From NCBI GenBank assembly GCA_900549085.1, contig URMO01000001.1, forward strand, positions 54,696 to 118,695: a DNA stretch of 64,000 nt, given 5' to 3'. Within the stretch, counting starts at the first letter, position 1. Every line of letters begins with the position of its first letter. The notes under the pieces are model-generated. The model did not search any database. It had not been told where the DNA came from and was given only the letters and a program-made list of their open reading frames with translations. This stretch comes from an uncultured Collinsella sp. Its GTDB lineage: Bacteria; Actinomycetota; Coriobacteriia; Coriobacteriales; Coriobacteriaceae. The translations under genes were made by a program, and so were the position numbers. Below are positions 45,514 to 57,818 of this stretch, piece after piece.

Positions 45514-47394
45514 GTGGACGATAAGTTGTTGCACATCATTCAGGAGCTCAGGCGTAGCCCGTCGGTTCCTGCAAGTGATTTATCCCGGATGCTTGGGGTG
45601 AGCACTCGTACCATCCGTACGTATATCTCTCAGCTGAATCAGCTTTTCCATGATACGGCGCGCATAGATATGAAACGCGGCGAGGGATATGAGTTATCGA
45701 TTCGCGATAACGACGCGTTCAACGGGATTCTCAAAGCCGACGCTGATAGTATCCATGCCCTGCCAGACACGTCTAGGGGCCGAATTCGTTTCATTCTAAA
45801 TGAACTGCTCTATCGAAACGGGTGGGTCACACTAGACCGCCTTGCCGACACCTTATATGTTTCAAGGGTGACGATTTCGAATGATCTCAAGGCCGCCGAG
45901 GACTATATCGGTCGTTTCGGGTTGCAGATCGAAAGAAAACCAAGACACGGGATTCGAGTCATCGGTCCCGAGTTTATGCACCGTCTTTGTTTGGCGAGCC
46001 TTGCAATGGATGCCCCTTTCGGGGATGACCTCGTTGAAATCGCAGAGTGCGTCGATCAATCTCTTGAGCAAAACGAATTCCATATCAATGCGGTCGCATA
46101 CCATAATCTTCTTGTTCATATCGCCGTAGCAATCGAACGCATAAGAAACAACTGCTATGTGCCCATGGAACAACTTCAGATCAAGGATATTAAGACGCGG
46201 CGCGAATACGCCATAGCCGAGACCATCGCGAGAAAAGTGGCAGCTCAATTTGATATTGGGATGCCGGTTGAAGAGGTGGCCTACATCGCAATTCATCTCG
46301 CTGGCAAACAGACTGTCGATACAGACGGGAAGGATGATGAAGGTTTCGAAATCTTAGGCGAAGCCTGGGGTGTTGCCGCGCAGATGATTGAGCGTGTGTG
46401 GGAGTCATTCCGTTTCGATTTTCGCGAAGACTTCGAACTGTGCCTCAATCTGGCTCGTCATATCGTTCCGCTTTCTGTGCGACTGAAGTGCCATATGAAT
46501 CTCGACAATCCTCTGCTGAGCGATATAAAAAGACGGTTTCCATTGGCGTATTCCATGGCGTCGGACAGCTCTTCCGTGCTGGCCGATAAGTATCGGCAAA
46601 AACCTTCTGAGGAGGAGATAGGGTATATCGCCCTTGCGTTCGCTCTCGCACTTGAGCGACAGAAAAACGGACAGAGCAAGAAGAACATCCTGATTGTTTG
46701 CGCATCGGGCGCCGGTAGCGCGCATCTGCTGGAGTATCAATACCGAAGTGCTTTCGGAGGCATGCTCGGAACGATTAGGACCTGTGACGCCGGAAGTCTC
46801 AATGCGGCAAGCCTGCACGATATCGACTATGTCTTTACCACTGTGCCGATTCGACAGAAGCTCGATATACCTGTCTTCCACGTGAGCGCTTTTCTCGACG
46901 AGAGTGAAATCGGTAACGTTCAGCACATCCTGAACAGCGACGTTCAGGATGACGTCATCGACTCGTTCTTTTCTGAGGATCTGTTTTTCACCCACATGCA
47001 CTGCGAGAGCAAGGAAGAGGTCATTTCTGAACTCTGTCAACGAATCGCCGACGTTAAACCAATCCCTGATGCATTTGAGTCCTCGGTACTGAGGCGCGAA
47101 TCACTGGCTGAGACGTCTTTCGGAAATCGTGTGGCCATTCCTCATCCCTTTGAGGCGGTGACGGATGAGACGTTCGTATGCATCGGAATCCTTGATAAAC
47201 CTGTTTCTTGGAACACTCATGATGTCCAGGTTGTTTTCCTGTTGAGCATATCCAAGAAGCGCGATAAAAATCTCCAAGGTTTTTATCAGCGAGCGGCCAA
47301 GCTGCTTACCAGTGAACACGACATCGACACGCTGATCAGCCATCAGAGTCTTTCGACACTGATGGAGCTATTGCACGGACACTGCGATCTATAG
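45514..47394 (+). CDS. LicR-type PTS-regulated transcriptional activator
   Basis: 626 residues. Two N-terminal helix-turn-helix units (about 5-60, ASDLSRMLGVSTRTIRTYI; about 88-140, LDRLADTLYVSRVTISNDL), two PRD domains (about 185-395), a PTS EIIB-like domain (VCASGAGSAHLLE) and a C-terminal EIIA domain with phospho-acceptor His in VAIPHPFEA. It is predicted to bind DNA and to be switched by phosphorylation from HPr and the sugar-specific EIIB. In PRD2 the second usual His position reads IALAFALALE, so that site appears lost. The start is GTG with GAGGAGG upstream. First gene of the PTS operon it probably controls; the IIA gene follows 11 bases later. Confidence 0.9.
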   Translation: MDDKLLHIIQELRRSPSVPASDLSRMLGVSTRTIRTYISQLNQLFHDTARIDMKRGEGYELSIRDNDAFNGILKADADSIHALPDTSRGRIRFILNELLYRNGWVTLDRLADTLYVSRVTISNDLKAAEDYIGRFGLQIERKPRHGIRVIGPEFMHRLCLASLAMDAPFGDDLVEIAECVDQSLEQNEFHINAVAYHNLLVHIAVAIERIRNNCYVPMEQLQIKDIKTRREYAIAETIARKVAAQFDIGMPVEEVAYIAIHLAGKQTVDTDGKDDEGFEILGEAWGVAAQMIERVWESFRFDFREDFELCLNLARHIVPLSVRLKCHMNLDNPLLSDIKRRFPLAYSMASDSSSVLADKYRQKPSEEEIGYIALAFALALERQKNGQSKKNILIVCASGAGSAHLLEYQYRSAFGGMLGTIRTCDAGSLNAASLHDIDYVFTTVPIRQKLDIPVFHVSAFLDESEIGNVQHILNSDVQDDVIDSFFSEDLFFTHMHCESKEEVISELCQRIADVKPIPDAFESSVLRRESLAETSFGNRVAIPHPFEAVTDETFVCIGILDKPVSWNTHDVQVVFLLSISKKRDKNLQGFYQRAAKLLTSEHDIDTLISHQSLSTLMELLHGHCDL

Positions 47395-47405
47395 GAGGAG
47401 GGAAA

Positions 47406-47720
47406 ATGGACGAGGATAAGTATTTGGATGCGATGCAGATTATCTTGCATGCCGGTAACGCAAAGTCTGCCGCCCTTATGGCGATCGACTCTGCCGCCGA
47501 CGGCGATTTTGAAGCTGCTGACGCCCAACTTAAAGAGGCTCGAGACGAGATGCATGCAGCCCATGAAGTGCAGTTCAAACTTACACGCGATGAGGCAAAC
47601 GGCAACTCCGTTGAGGTGAACATCATCTTGGTGCACGCAGAGGACCATCTAACGATGGCGATACTCGCAAACGATCTTGCCGAGCGATTCATCGATCTGT
47701 ACAAGAACGGTACTAACTAA
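47406..47720 (+). CDS. celC: PTS lactose/cellobiose-specific EIIA
   Basis: 104 residues of the LacF/ChbA EIIA family, an all-helical trimeric protein. IILHAGNAKSAAL near the N-terminus and the conserved NIILVHAEDHLTMA segment contain the two histidines of the family; His in VHAEDHL is the expected phospho-acceptor. It passes phosphate from HPr to the IIB protein encoded next. GGAGGAGG lies just before the start. The lac/chb family suggests a beta-linked disaccharide such as cellobiose, chitobiose or lactose. Confidence 0.95.
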   Translation: MDEDKYLDAMQIILHAGNAKSAALMAIDSAADGDFEAADAQLKEARDEMHAAHEVQFKLTRDEANGNSVEVNIILVHAEDHLTMAILANDLAERFIDLYKNGTN

Positions 47721-47769
47721 GCATTTTGCCCATAAGTGCGAAAGTGCATGAGAACAAAGGAGAGAGACC

Positions 47770-48078
47770 ATGAATATCATGCTTGCCTGCTGTGCGGGAA
47801 TGAGCACATCACTCGTTGTGACCAAGATGCAGGAGGCTGCTAAGGCCCAGGGTAAGGACTATAAAATCTGGGCTGTTGAGCAGGGCCAGATTTCCGATGA
47901 GCTGGGTAATTTCGATGTCTTGCTGCTCGGTCCACAGGTGCGTCATATTTTGCGCAAAGTGACGAAGATTGTTGAAGGGCGTGCTCCGGTTGGCGTTATC
48001 GACCCCGTCTCCTATGGACGCTGTGACGGAGCGGCGGTTCTCAAGCAAGCTGAGGATTTGGTGGCGTCGTCCAAGTAG
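47770..48078 (+). CDS. celA: PTS lactose/cellobiose-specific EIIB
   Basis: 102 residues of the Lac/Cel EIIB family. The N-terminal loop LACCAGMSTSLVV holds the phosphocysteine (Cys8, after strand NIMLAC); LLLGPQVRH follows in the expected place. It takes phosphate from EIIA and transfers it to the sugar bound by the IIC channel. Separate IIA, IIB and IIC polypeptides are usual for this PTS family. AGGAGAGAG precedes the ATG. Confidence 0.95.
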   Translation: MNIMLACCAGMSTSLVVTKMQEAAKAQGKDYKIWAVEQGQISDELGNFDVLLLGPQVRHILRKVTKIVEGRAPVGVIDPVSYGRCDGAAVLKQAEDLVASSK

Positions 48079-48152
48079 CTTAAAAATGATCCGCCGGCAG
48101 CTGGCACTACCGGCGGACGCAACACGCCATTTCGTGAAAGAAGGTGCTTTCT

Positions 48153-52419
<4,267 letters not shown>

Positions 52420-52424
52420 AGCCG

Positions 52425-52560
52425 GTGATGACCTTATCGCCGATACCTTGTGAATTTCTTCGGCCTGGCTTCGCGTAACCATTCCCTGCCTGATCTGATT
52501 CAGGACCTCCAGATTACCGCGGTACGCCGAAGAATCCGCAGCCCCAACAAGCCTCCCGTG
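52425..52560 (-). pseudogene. Unrecognised coding remnant
   Basis: On the minus strand a short open stretch reads as plausible protein (ADSSAYRGNLEVLNQIRQG, then SQAEEIHKVSAI) and ends just after the glycosidase stop. No start signal or full domain is visible and no family is recognised. It may be the end of a lost gene or a chance frame. Confidence 0.3.
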
Positions 52561-52737
52561 CGATAATAGAACGCAAGTTCGTATTGCACGGGAGGCCCAT
52601 TTGTTTGCAGACAGCAAATCCACCCGCCTGGTCACCGCCCTCGTGGAGTGCCGTCCCGACGGCGAGTACGTTCCCTGGGGCATCAAGTGGTACGACGGCG
52701 CCGTCTATCTATTCAAAGAGATCGAATCGTACACTCC

Positions 52738-52817
52738 GCGCTCGTGGGCACGGGCGGCGGGCGCGAGTACGTTCATGGCGCGGTCGTGGAAGCGCTTGAC
52801 GTGTCGGGCCATGCCGA
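52738..52817 (-). pseudogene. Fragment of an alpha/beta-hydrolase gene paralogue
   Basis: 80 bases that match 53661-53740 of the hydrolase gene with 7 differences by direct comparison. On the minus strand it reads GMARHVKRFHDRAMNVLA..., against GMARYVRRFHDRGMNVLA... in the intact gene. The changes are mostly conservative, so the source was probably a functional paralogue rather than a recent copy of the neighbour. Confidence 0.75.
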
Positions 52818-52866
52818 GAAGATCGGCCTTGGCACGAGCGAGTGTGAGCTCATCGAGGTCAAATAG
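52811..52866 (+). pseudogene. Fragment of a DUF362 gene 3' end
   Basis: Encodes AEKIGLGTSECELIEVK then a stop, one residue different from the C-terminus of the DUF362 protein at 43760-44965. Five of six base changes are at third codon positions, so it derives from a gene that was under selection. Confidence 0.75.
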
Positions 52867-53095
52867 CGCCTAGCTATTGGACAAAATAAGCGTTTTTGTG
52901 GCGCAACGTTAGCAAAAACTGCCTGTGAGCACGGTGCTCGCAAGCAGTTTTTCGGAAGTATGCGGCAAATTCTGAGACTGCCGAGCACACGACGTTTTTT
53001 GGCAACAAAACCCCTGATAAATTGTTGGTAAAACTGCGGTCTGGTCGGCAGTTCCAGATTTTGCCGCATACTTCCGAAAATAGGGGGCCAGATAA
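52812..53095 (+). repeat. Structured 280-bp repeat, copy 2
   Basis: Same order of parts as copy 1 (44911-45191). First hairpin AAAAACTGC / GCAGTTTTT (52915-52951); main stem CGGAAGTATGCGGCAAA (52953-52969) with a perfect 17-bp complement at 53060-53076; core 52996-53036 identical to 45095-45135. The arms differ from copy 1 on both sides so that pairing is kept. Confidence 0.88.
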
Positions 53096-53117
53096 AGCCC
53101 CAGACGTTGCTTTTTAC

Positions 53118-54083
53118 CTAAAAATACTCGTCGAGGAAGTCGTCGACCGTATTCCAGTAGAGCTCGGGGTCAACTTGCGCACTCTTGGCGTGGGTGGCGC
53201 CATGGATAGTGAGCTTTTGCTTGACCTTGCTGGCGCACGCCTCGTAGTTTTGGTCGAGCATGCTGTACGGCACAAAGCTGTCTTGGTCGCCGTGGATAAA
53301 CAGCATGGGAACCGTCGCGTGTTTGAGTTGCTCCACACTGCTCGCCTTATGAAAGTCGTAGCCCGCGCGCACGTTGCATACCAGGTTTGCTACATCGAGC
53401 AAGGGAAAGCTGGGCAGGCCGAACACGTCCTTGAGCTGCAGAGAAAACTCGTCCCAAACACTCGTATAACCGCAGTCCTCGATAATGCATTTCACGTTTG
53501 CGGGCAGAGATTCCCCCGCGACGTTCATGGCGGTTGCCGCGCCCATCGACTCGCCAAAGACCAGGATGCGCGCCTCGGGGTCAGCCTGAACGATTCGCTC
53601 GATCCATGCGACGATGTCGAGGCGCTCGGGCCAGCCCATGCCGATATAGTCGCCGCCGGAGCGTTCGTGGGCGCGGGCGGCGGGCGCGAGTACGTTCATG
53701 CCGCGGTCGTGGAATCGCCTGACGTATCGGGCCATACCGATGGGCTCGTTGGTATATCCATGCAGGCAGACGGCGTAGTCGTGCGTGTTCTCCGACGCGG
53801 CAAAATACCAAGCGGCAAGCTCGGTTCCGTCATCTGCGGTGAGGCTGCTGCTCTCGCGATTTTCTTTAAACCACGCCCGCGCCTCGGTGTCCTCGGCATC
53901 TGGCTGCTCGCCTTCTTTGCCGTTCTTGCTATCCTGCATCATCTTCATGGTGTACGGCGCTTGGGGGTTCAGGGCAAAGTCAAACAAAAAGTTGCCGGCA
54001 AATCCGAGCAACGTGACAACGAGCGCCAACGCAACAACGGCGGTTATCTTAAGCTTTCGATGGGGGTGTGCGTTTTGGGACAT
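53118..54083 (-). CDS. Alpha/beta hydrolase, membrane-anchored
   Basis: 321 residues. One N-terminal helix (about 11-35) anchors it, with the catalytic domain outside or at the membrane face. Alpha/beta-hydrolase features are HGYTN (oxyanion region), the nucleophile Ser in FGESMGAA, the Asp in HGDQDSFVP and the His in GATHAKS, giving a complete triad. It resembles the YqkD/BAAT-type serine hydrolases of gut Firmicutes and Actinobacteria; substrate unknown (peptide, ester or acyl group). Divergent from hemolysin III, with two matching palindromic operators between them. Confidence 0.9.
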   Translation of the reverse strand: MSQNAHPHRKLKITAVVALALVVTLLGFAGNFLFDFALNPQAPYTMKMMQDSKNGKEGEQPDAEDTEARAWFKENRESSSLTADDGTELAAWYFAASENTHDYAVCLHGYTNEPIGMARYVRRFHDRGMNVLAPAARAHERSGGDYIGMGWPERLDIVAWIERIVQADPEARILVFGESMGAATAMNVAGESLPANVKCIIEDCGYTSVWDEFSLQLKDVFGLPSFPLLDVANLVCNVRAGYDFHKASSVEQLKHATVPMLFIHGDQDSFVPYSMLDQNYEACASKVKQKLTIHGATHAKSAQVDPELYWNTVDDFLDEYF

Positions 54084-54103
54084 TCGCGGTTCTCCTTAAA
54101 GAT

Positions 54104-54162
54104 GTTGATATGTCAACTTTTAAAACAAGCGCATTATGGACGTTCGACGTTGATGCGTCAAC
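54104..54162. promoter_or_regulatory. Two identical-type operators GTTGA-N4-TCAAC
   Basis: GTTGATATGTCAAC at 54104-54117 and GTTGATGCGTCAAC at 54149-54162, centres 45 bp apart, in the gap between two divergent genes. Both are perfect 5-bp half-site palindromes with a 4-base spacer, suggesting binding of a dimeric repressor or activator that controls one or both genes. No regulator gene is adjacent. Confidence 0.6.
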
Positions 54163-54204
54163 AAGCCAAGAATGGGTAAACAAAGGGTCACGTATGGTAC
54201 AAAT

Positions 54205-54234
54205 TTCGCACGTACCTAGACGCTTTGATATAGT
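54205..54234 (+). promoter_or_regulatory. Possible promoter of the hemolysin III gene
   Basis: TTCGCA at 54205-54210 and TATAGT at 54229-54234, spacing 18, about 35 bases before the start codon. Confidence 0.45.
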
Positions 54235-54269
54235 GTTGAGAACTCTTTACGTTGGAGGATGTAACCGGC

Positions 54270-54953
54270 ATGTCCGATTCGAGCGACAGTTCTAAGCCGC
54301 GACCCAAGACCGCGGCCGTTCCACACTACACGATGGGCGAGGAGATCATGAACTCCGTCACCCATGGTGTCGGCTGTCTGCTGGGTATCGCCGGCCTGGT
54401 ACTCCTGATCGTATTCGCTGCCCTGCGCGGCGGAGGCCCGGCCCACATGGCCGCGGCGATTGTCTATGGCGTCAGCATTATTCTCGAATATCTGGCCTCC
54501 ACGCTCTATCACGCGATTCAGCCCGCGCGCGCCAAGCGCGTGTTTCGCATCATCGACCACAGCTGCATCTACCTGCTCATAGCCGGCAGCTATACGCCGT
54601 TTTGCCTCATCACGCTTGCAAACGACGGCGGTCCTATGCTGTTCTTTGCCGTGTGGGCCATCGCCATTATCGGCATCGCCCTCGAGTGCTTTATGCGCGA
54701 GCGTCAACCGCACTGGGTAAGCGGCCTGGTCTACCTGCTGATGGGCTGGCTCGTCGTCTTTAAGCTGCCCGAGCTTGTGGCGCTGCTGAACCCCGTCGCG
54801 CTTGCCCTGCTCGCCGTCGGCGGCGTGTGCTACACCGTGGGCGTGCCGTTCTATATCGCCAAAAATGTGCGCTATCTGCACAGTGTTTTCCACTTGTGGG
54901 TGCTCGCCGGCAGCATCTTCCAGTTCATGGCGGTGATCCTCTTCGTAATCTAG
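54270..54953 (+). CDS. Hemolysin III / YqfA family membrane protein
   Basis: 227 residues with seven hydrophobic helices. Family motifs are SVTHGVGCLLG near the first helix, EYLASTLYHAIQ, RIIDHSCIYLLIAGSYTPF and, at the C-terminus, FHLWVLAGSIFQFMAV; the Ser/His/Asp/His residues in these are the metal-site ligands of the PAQR-like fold. The name is historical; the bacterial role may be membrane-fluidity or receptor-like hydrolase activity. GGAGGA at 54254-54259 precedes ATG 54270. Confidence 0.93.
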   Translation: MSDSSDSSKPRPKTAAVPHYTMGEEIMNSVTHGVGCLLGIAGLVLLIVFAALRGGGPAHMAAAIVYGVSIILEYLASTLYHAIQPARAKRVFRIIDHSCIYLLIAGSYTPFCLITLANDGGPMLFFAVWAIAIIGIALECFMRERQPHWVSGLVYLLMGWLVVFKLPELVALLNPVALALLAVGGVCYTVGVPFYIAKNVRYLHSVFHLWVLAGSIFQFMAVILFVI

Positions 54954-55060
54954 CGACCACGCCCACGGCCCCGCTCGCACGGGCGACTGGTGCAATTGCC
55001 GTATCCGCCATCAACGTTTTACCCTGACGTCCCGAATCTTGGAGGTTCGAGAAACTCCCG

Positions 55061-56434
55061 ATGGACATAACCATCTCCCTTATCACTACCCTCGTTTTGA
55101 CCCTCATCAACGGCTACTTCTCCATGTCCGAGATGGCTCTCACCACGGCCAAGCGCGCCGTGTTGGAGCACGATGCCGAAGAGGGCGATAAGCGCGCCGA
55201 GCGCGCCGTCCAGCTCGCCGCCGACTCCGATCAGCTGCTGGCCACCATCCAGGTCGCCATCACGCTCGTGGGCTTCGCCTCGTCCGCCGTCGCCTCGACG
55301 AGCCTGTCCGACCCGCTTGCCACGTGGCTCATGAGCTTTGGCATCGCGCCGCTTTCCGCTATCGCGCGCGGCCTGGCGCCGGTCATCATCACCGTCGCCG
55401 TCGCCTTCGTGTCCATCGTGATCGGCGAGCTCGTGCCCAAGCGCATCGGCCTCGCTAACGCCGAGGGCGTATCCAAGCAGGTTGTGGGACCGCTCTCCGT
55501 GTTCCAAAAGATCGCTCGCCCGCTCGTGTGGCTGACCGGTGCCTGCTCCGACGGCCTGGCCCGCATCCTGCGCATCAAGAGCGCCGATGATCGCCAGAAC
55601 GTCTCGGAGGAAGAGATCAAGTACATGGTCTCGGAGCAGGACGACCTGCTCGACGAGGAAAAACGCATGATCCACGAGATCTTCGACCTGGGCGACACCG
55701 TGGCTCGCGAGGTCATGGTGCCGCGCGTGGACACCACCATGTGCGAGGACGACGAGACAGTCGCCGACGTGCTGTCCACCATGCGCCAGACCGGCTTCAG
55801 CCGCATCCCGGTGTATCACGAGGATCCCGACAACGTCGCGGGCATCGCGCACATCAAGGACCTGATTCAGCCCGCGCTCGACGGCAAGGGCGACCAGCCC
55901 ATCGCCAGCTATTTGCGCGACGCTACCTTTGTGCCCGACACCAAGGACATCCTGCCGCTGCTTTCCGAGATGCAGACCTCGCACGACCAGATCGTGGTCG
56001 TCGTGGACGAGTACGGCGGTACGGCCGGCATCATTACCATCGAGGATATCGTCGAGGAGATCGTCGGCGAGATCGAGGACGAGTTCGACCCCGACAACAA
56101 GTACCTCACGCGGCTTTCGCGCCGCGAGTGGCTCGTCGATGGGCGTTTTTCGTGCGATGACGCGATTGAGCTTGGTTGGCCGCTCGAGGAAAGCGATGAT
56201 TATGAGACCATCGCCGGCTGGATTTTGGAGCTTTGCGACTCGGTGCCCGACATCGGAGAGGTGTTTGAGGTCGCAGGGTACAAGTTCAAGGTACAGTCGA
56301 TGCGTGGCCAGCGCATCTCGCTCATTCGCGTGATCGCTCCGGCCGAAACCGATAAGAAGGATTCCGAGTCCTCGGCAGAGAAGCCGGCGGCGTCGGGTGC
56401 GGGCTCTGCGGACCCGCACGATGGCGACGAGTAG
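55061..56434 (+). CDS. CNNM/CorC-type protein (DUF21 + CBS pair + CorC-HlyC)
   Basis: 457 residues. DUF21/CNNM membrane domain with about three helices (1-~140, FSMSEMALTTAKR), a linker helix, two CBS domains (about 205-330, PRVDTTMCEDDETVADVL and DEYGGTAGIITIEDIVEEIVGEI), and a CorC_HlyC domain to about 430. The family exports or regulates Mg2+ (or Co2+), with adenine nucleotide sensing by the CBS pair. A Ser/Ala-rich tail ends it. It lies upstream of other envelope genes and in the same 10-kb stretch as an MgtE-like and an NRAMP-like transporter, which fits Mg2+ handling. Confidence 0.93.
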   Translation: MDITISLITTLVLTLINGYFSMSEMALTTAKRAVLEHDAEEGDKRAERAVQLAADSDQLLATIQVAITLVGFASSAVASTSLSDPLATWLMSFGIAPLSAIARGLAPVIITVAVAFVSIVIGELVPKRIGLANAEGVSKQVVGPLSVFQKIARPLVWLTGACSDGLARILRIKSADDRQNVSEEEIKYMVSEQDDLLDEEKRMIHEIFDLGDTVAREVMVPRVDTTMCEDDETVADVLSTMRQTGFSRIPVYHEDPDNVAGIAHIKDLIQPALDGKGDQPIASYLRDATFVPDTKDILPLLSEMQTSHDQIVVVVDEYGGTAGIITIEDIVEEIVGEIEDEFDPDNKYLTRLSRREWLVDGRFSCDDAIELGWPLEESDDYETIAGWILELCDSVPDIGEVFEVAGYKFKVQSMRGQRISLIRVIAPAETDKKDSESSAEKPAASGAGSADPHDGDE

Positions 56435-56458
56435 GGCAAGGAAGAGTAGGGGAGAGTT

Positions 56459-57292
56459 ATGGCAGGCCTGTTCAACATCCTTAAGGTCACCGTCAGCGAG
56501 GACAAGATTTGCGCGCACGTGCTGGTGAACCCCGGCATGCCGCTCGTGACCTCGGAGGATATCGAGGCCACGGCGCGCGTGTACTACCTGGTGCCCGCGA
56601 TTGCCAAGCATCTGTGCCTGGGCGATTCGGGCCGCGAGTTCCAGGACTGCATGGGCCAGACCGAGCTTTGCCACCTGCTGGAGCACGTGACGGTCGAGCT
56701 CATGAACGAGACCGGTCTTGCCGGCAGCATTTCGTGCGGTCGCACGCGCGTGAGCGAGCATGACGAGCGTGTCTTTGAGGTTGAGCTTTCGTGTCCCGAT
56801 GACGCGTTGGCCATTGGTGCGCTGTCGTCGGCGACCTTTATGATGGACTGGGCGTACCTGCACGCCGACCAGCCGGCCCCCGACGTGGAAGGCACGGTCG
56901 CTGGCCTGCGCAACCTGGTGCTGGGCATGCGTGCCGAGGCCGAGGGCAAGGACCCGCACGAGGCCGTTGCCGCTGCGAACGGCGAGGACGTGGCCGAGGA
57001 TGCGCCCGAGGGCGACGCTCCTGCCGACGCCGACACTGAGCCCGTTGCCGAGGCGCCTGCCGAGCCCGAGTCTGCGGAGCCCCAAGGCGTCCCGAGCTTT
57101 GACGACGAGCCGCAGATGCCAATCGATACCGAGGGTGCGGTCGCCGAGAACCACGAGGCCCCCGCGGCCGTCTTTGGCGGTGCAGCAACGGCTCCGTCCG
57201 GCTCGGCGCACGAGGGCAACCTGCCGCTCGTCGATGGCGCCGGCGAGGACCCGGCCGCCACGGTGGCCATGCCTGCCATGCCGCAGGAGTAG
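56459..57292 (+). CDS. Protein with cyanophycin-synthetase-N-like domain and acidic tail
   Basis: 277 residues. The first ~145 residues resemble the N-terminal domain of cyanophycin synthetase (CHLLEHVTVELMNETG matching the HVIEHVALEL helix, followed by a strand-rich end). The enzyme's ATP-grasp and Mur-ligase domains are absent. Residues about 160-277 are low-complexity (Ala, Pro, Glu, Asp). Standalone versions of this domain are not of known function; it may bind an amino-acid chain or serve as an adaptor. Start ATG 56459 is 25 bases after the CorC-like gene, in the same direction. Confidence 0.55.
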   Translation: MAGLFNILKVTVSEDKICAHVLVNPGMPLVTSEDIEATARVYYLVPAIAKHLCLGDSGREFQDCMGQTELCHLLEHVTVELMNETGLAGSISCGRTRVSEHDERVFEVELSCPDDALAIGALSSATFMMDWAYLHADQPAPDVEGTVAGLRNLVLGMRAEAEGKDPHEAVAAANGEDVAEDAPEGDAPADADTEPVAEAPAEPESAEPQGVPSFDDEPQMPIDTEGAVAENHEAPAAVFGGAATAPSGSAHEGNLPLVDGAGEDPAATVAMPAMPQE

Positions 57293-57371
57293 GCTCACTC
57301 GCTTATCACCATCATGTACCTGCGCTTTTACCGTACGCAGATGAGCGCGACGGCAAGTGTTGCGCTGCGGG

Positions 57372-57377
57372 TATAAT
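57372..57377 (+). promoter_or_regulatory. -10 box of the YtxH-like gene
   Basis: Consensus TATAAT, 52 bases before the start codon. The -35 region (GACGGC at 17 bases) is weak. Confidence 0.5.
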
Positions 57378-57428
57378 GGACAGCATTCAAACGGTGGGCA
57401 TCGAGGTGCCCGCAGGAGAGGAATGATC

Positions 57429-57818
57429 ATGGGAAAGACTTTCAGCTTTGTCTCCGGTGCGCTCTTTGGTGCTGCCGCCGGCGCTATCATCGGCGTTGCC
57501 CTGGCCCCGCGCTCGGGTGCCGAGACCCGCGCCATGGCCGCCGATATCGCCAACGATGCCTGGGACAACATGCGTGACACCTACGAGCACAGTGCCGAGG
57601 AGGCTCGTGCCGCGGTCAACGACTTTGGTCCGATGGTCGACGCAAAGACCGATGACCTGCGCGCCAAGGTCGACCTGGCCCGCGAGCGCATGGACCAGCT
57701 TCGCGAGCAGCTCAACGACGCTATCTCGGGCGGCAACGTGACGCCCGCTGCCGACGTCGTGGTCGAGAACGTCACCGAGGCCGGTACCGAGGCCACGGAG
57801 CCCTCGACCGAGGCATAA
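57429..57818 (+). CDS. YtxH-like / gas-vesicle-type stress protein
   Basis: 129 residues. A short hydrophobic, Gly/Ala-rich helix (FVSGALFGAAAGAIIGVALAP, split here across residues 7-27) is followed by PRSGAETRA and a long amphipathic helix to about 105, then a Glu/Thr/Ala tail. This is the YtxH pattern, found in small membrane-associated proteins induced by stress. Start ATG 57429 has GGAGAGG at a good distance; ATG 57423 is two codons earlier. The stop overlaps the start of the PRC-barrel gene (TAATG). Confidence 0.7.
   Translation: MGKTFSFVSGALFGAAAGAIIGVALAPRSGAETRAMAADIANDAWDNMRDTYEHSAEEARAAVNDFGPMVDAKTDDLRAKVDLARERMDQLREQLNDAISGGNVTPAADVVVENVTEAGTEATEPSTEA

Larger units (their letters stand above)
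52601..52873 (+). pseudogene. Small gene truncated by a mosaic insertion
   Basis: A TTG start at 52601 follows GGGAGG at 52590-52595, itself preceded by GATAAT (-10-like) and enclosed by the inverted repeat GCCTCCCGTGC (52551-52561) / GCACGGGAGGC (52586-52596). The first ~46 codons look native (ALVECRPDGEYVPWGIKWYD, then AVYLFKEIESY); no family is recognised. From 52738 the frame reads through sequence that is really the antisense of a hydrolase-gene fragment and then the DUF362 fragment, giving an Arg/Ser-rich run typical of wrong-frame translation. The gene therefore appears to have lost its 3' part. Confidence 0.5.

Noticed and set aside
52601..52873. Intact 90-residue gene
   Set aside because: The second half reads antisense hydrolase and out-of-frame DUF362 sequence, so only the first ~46 codons are likely native.
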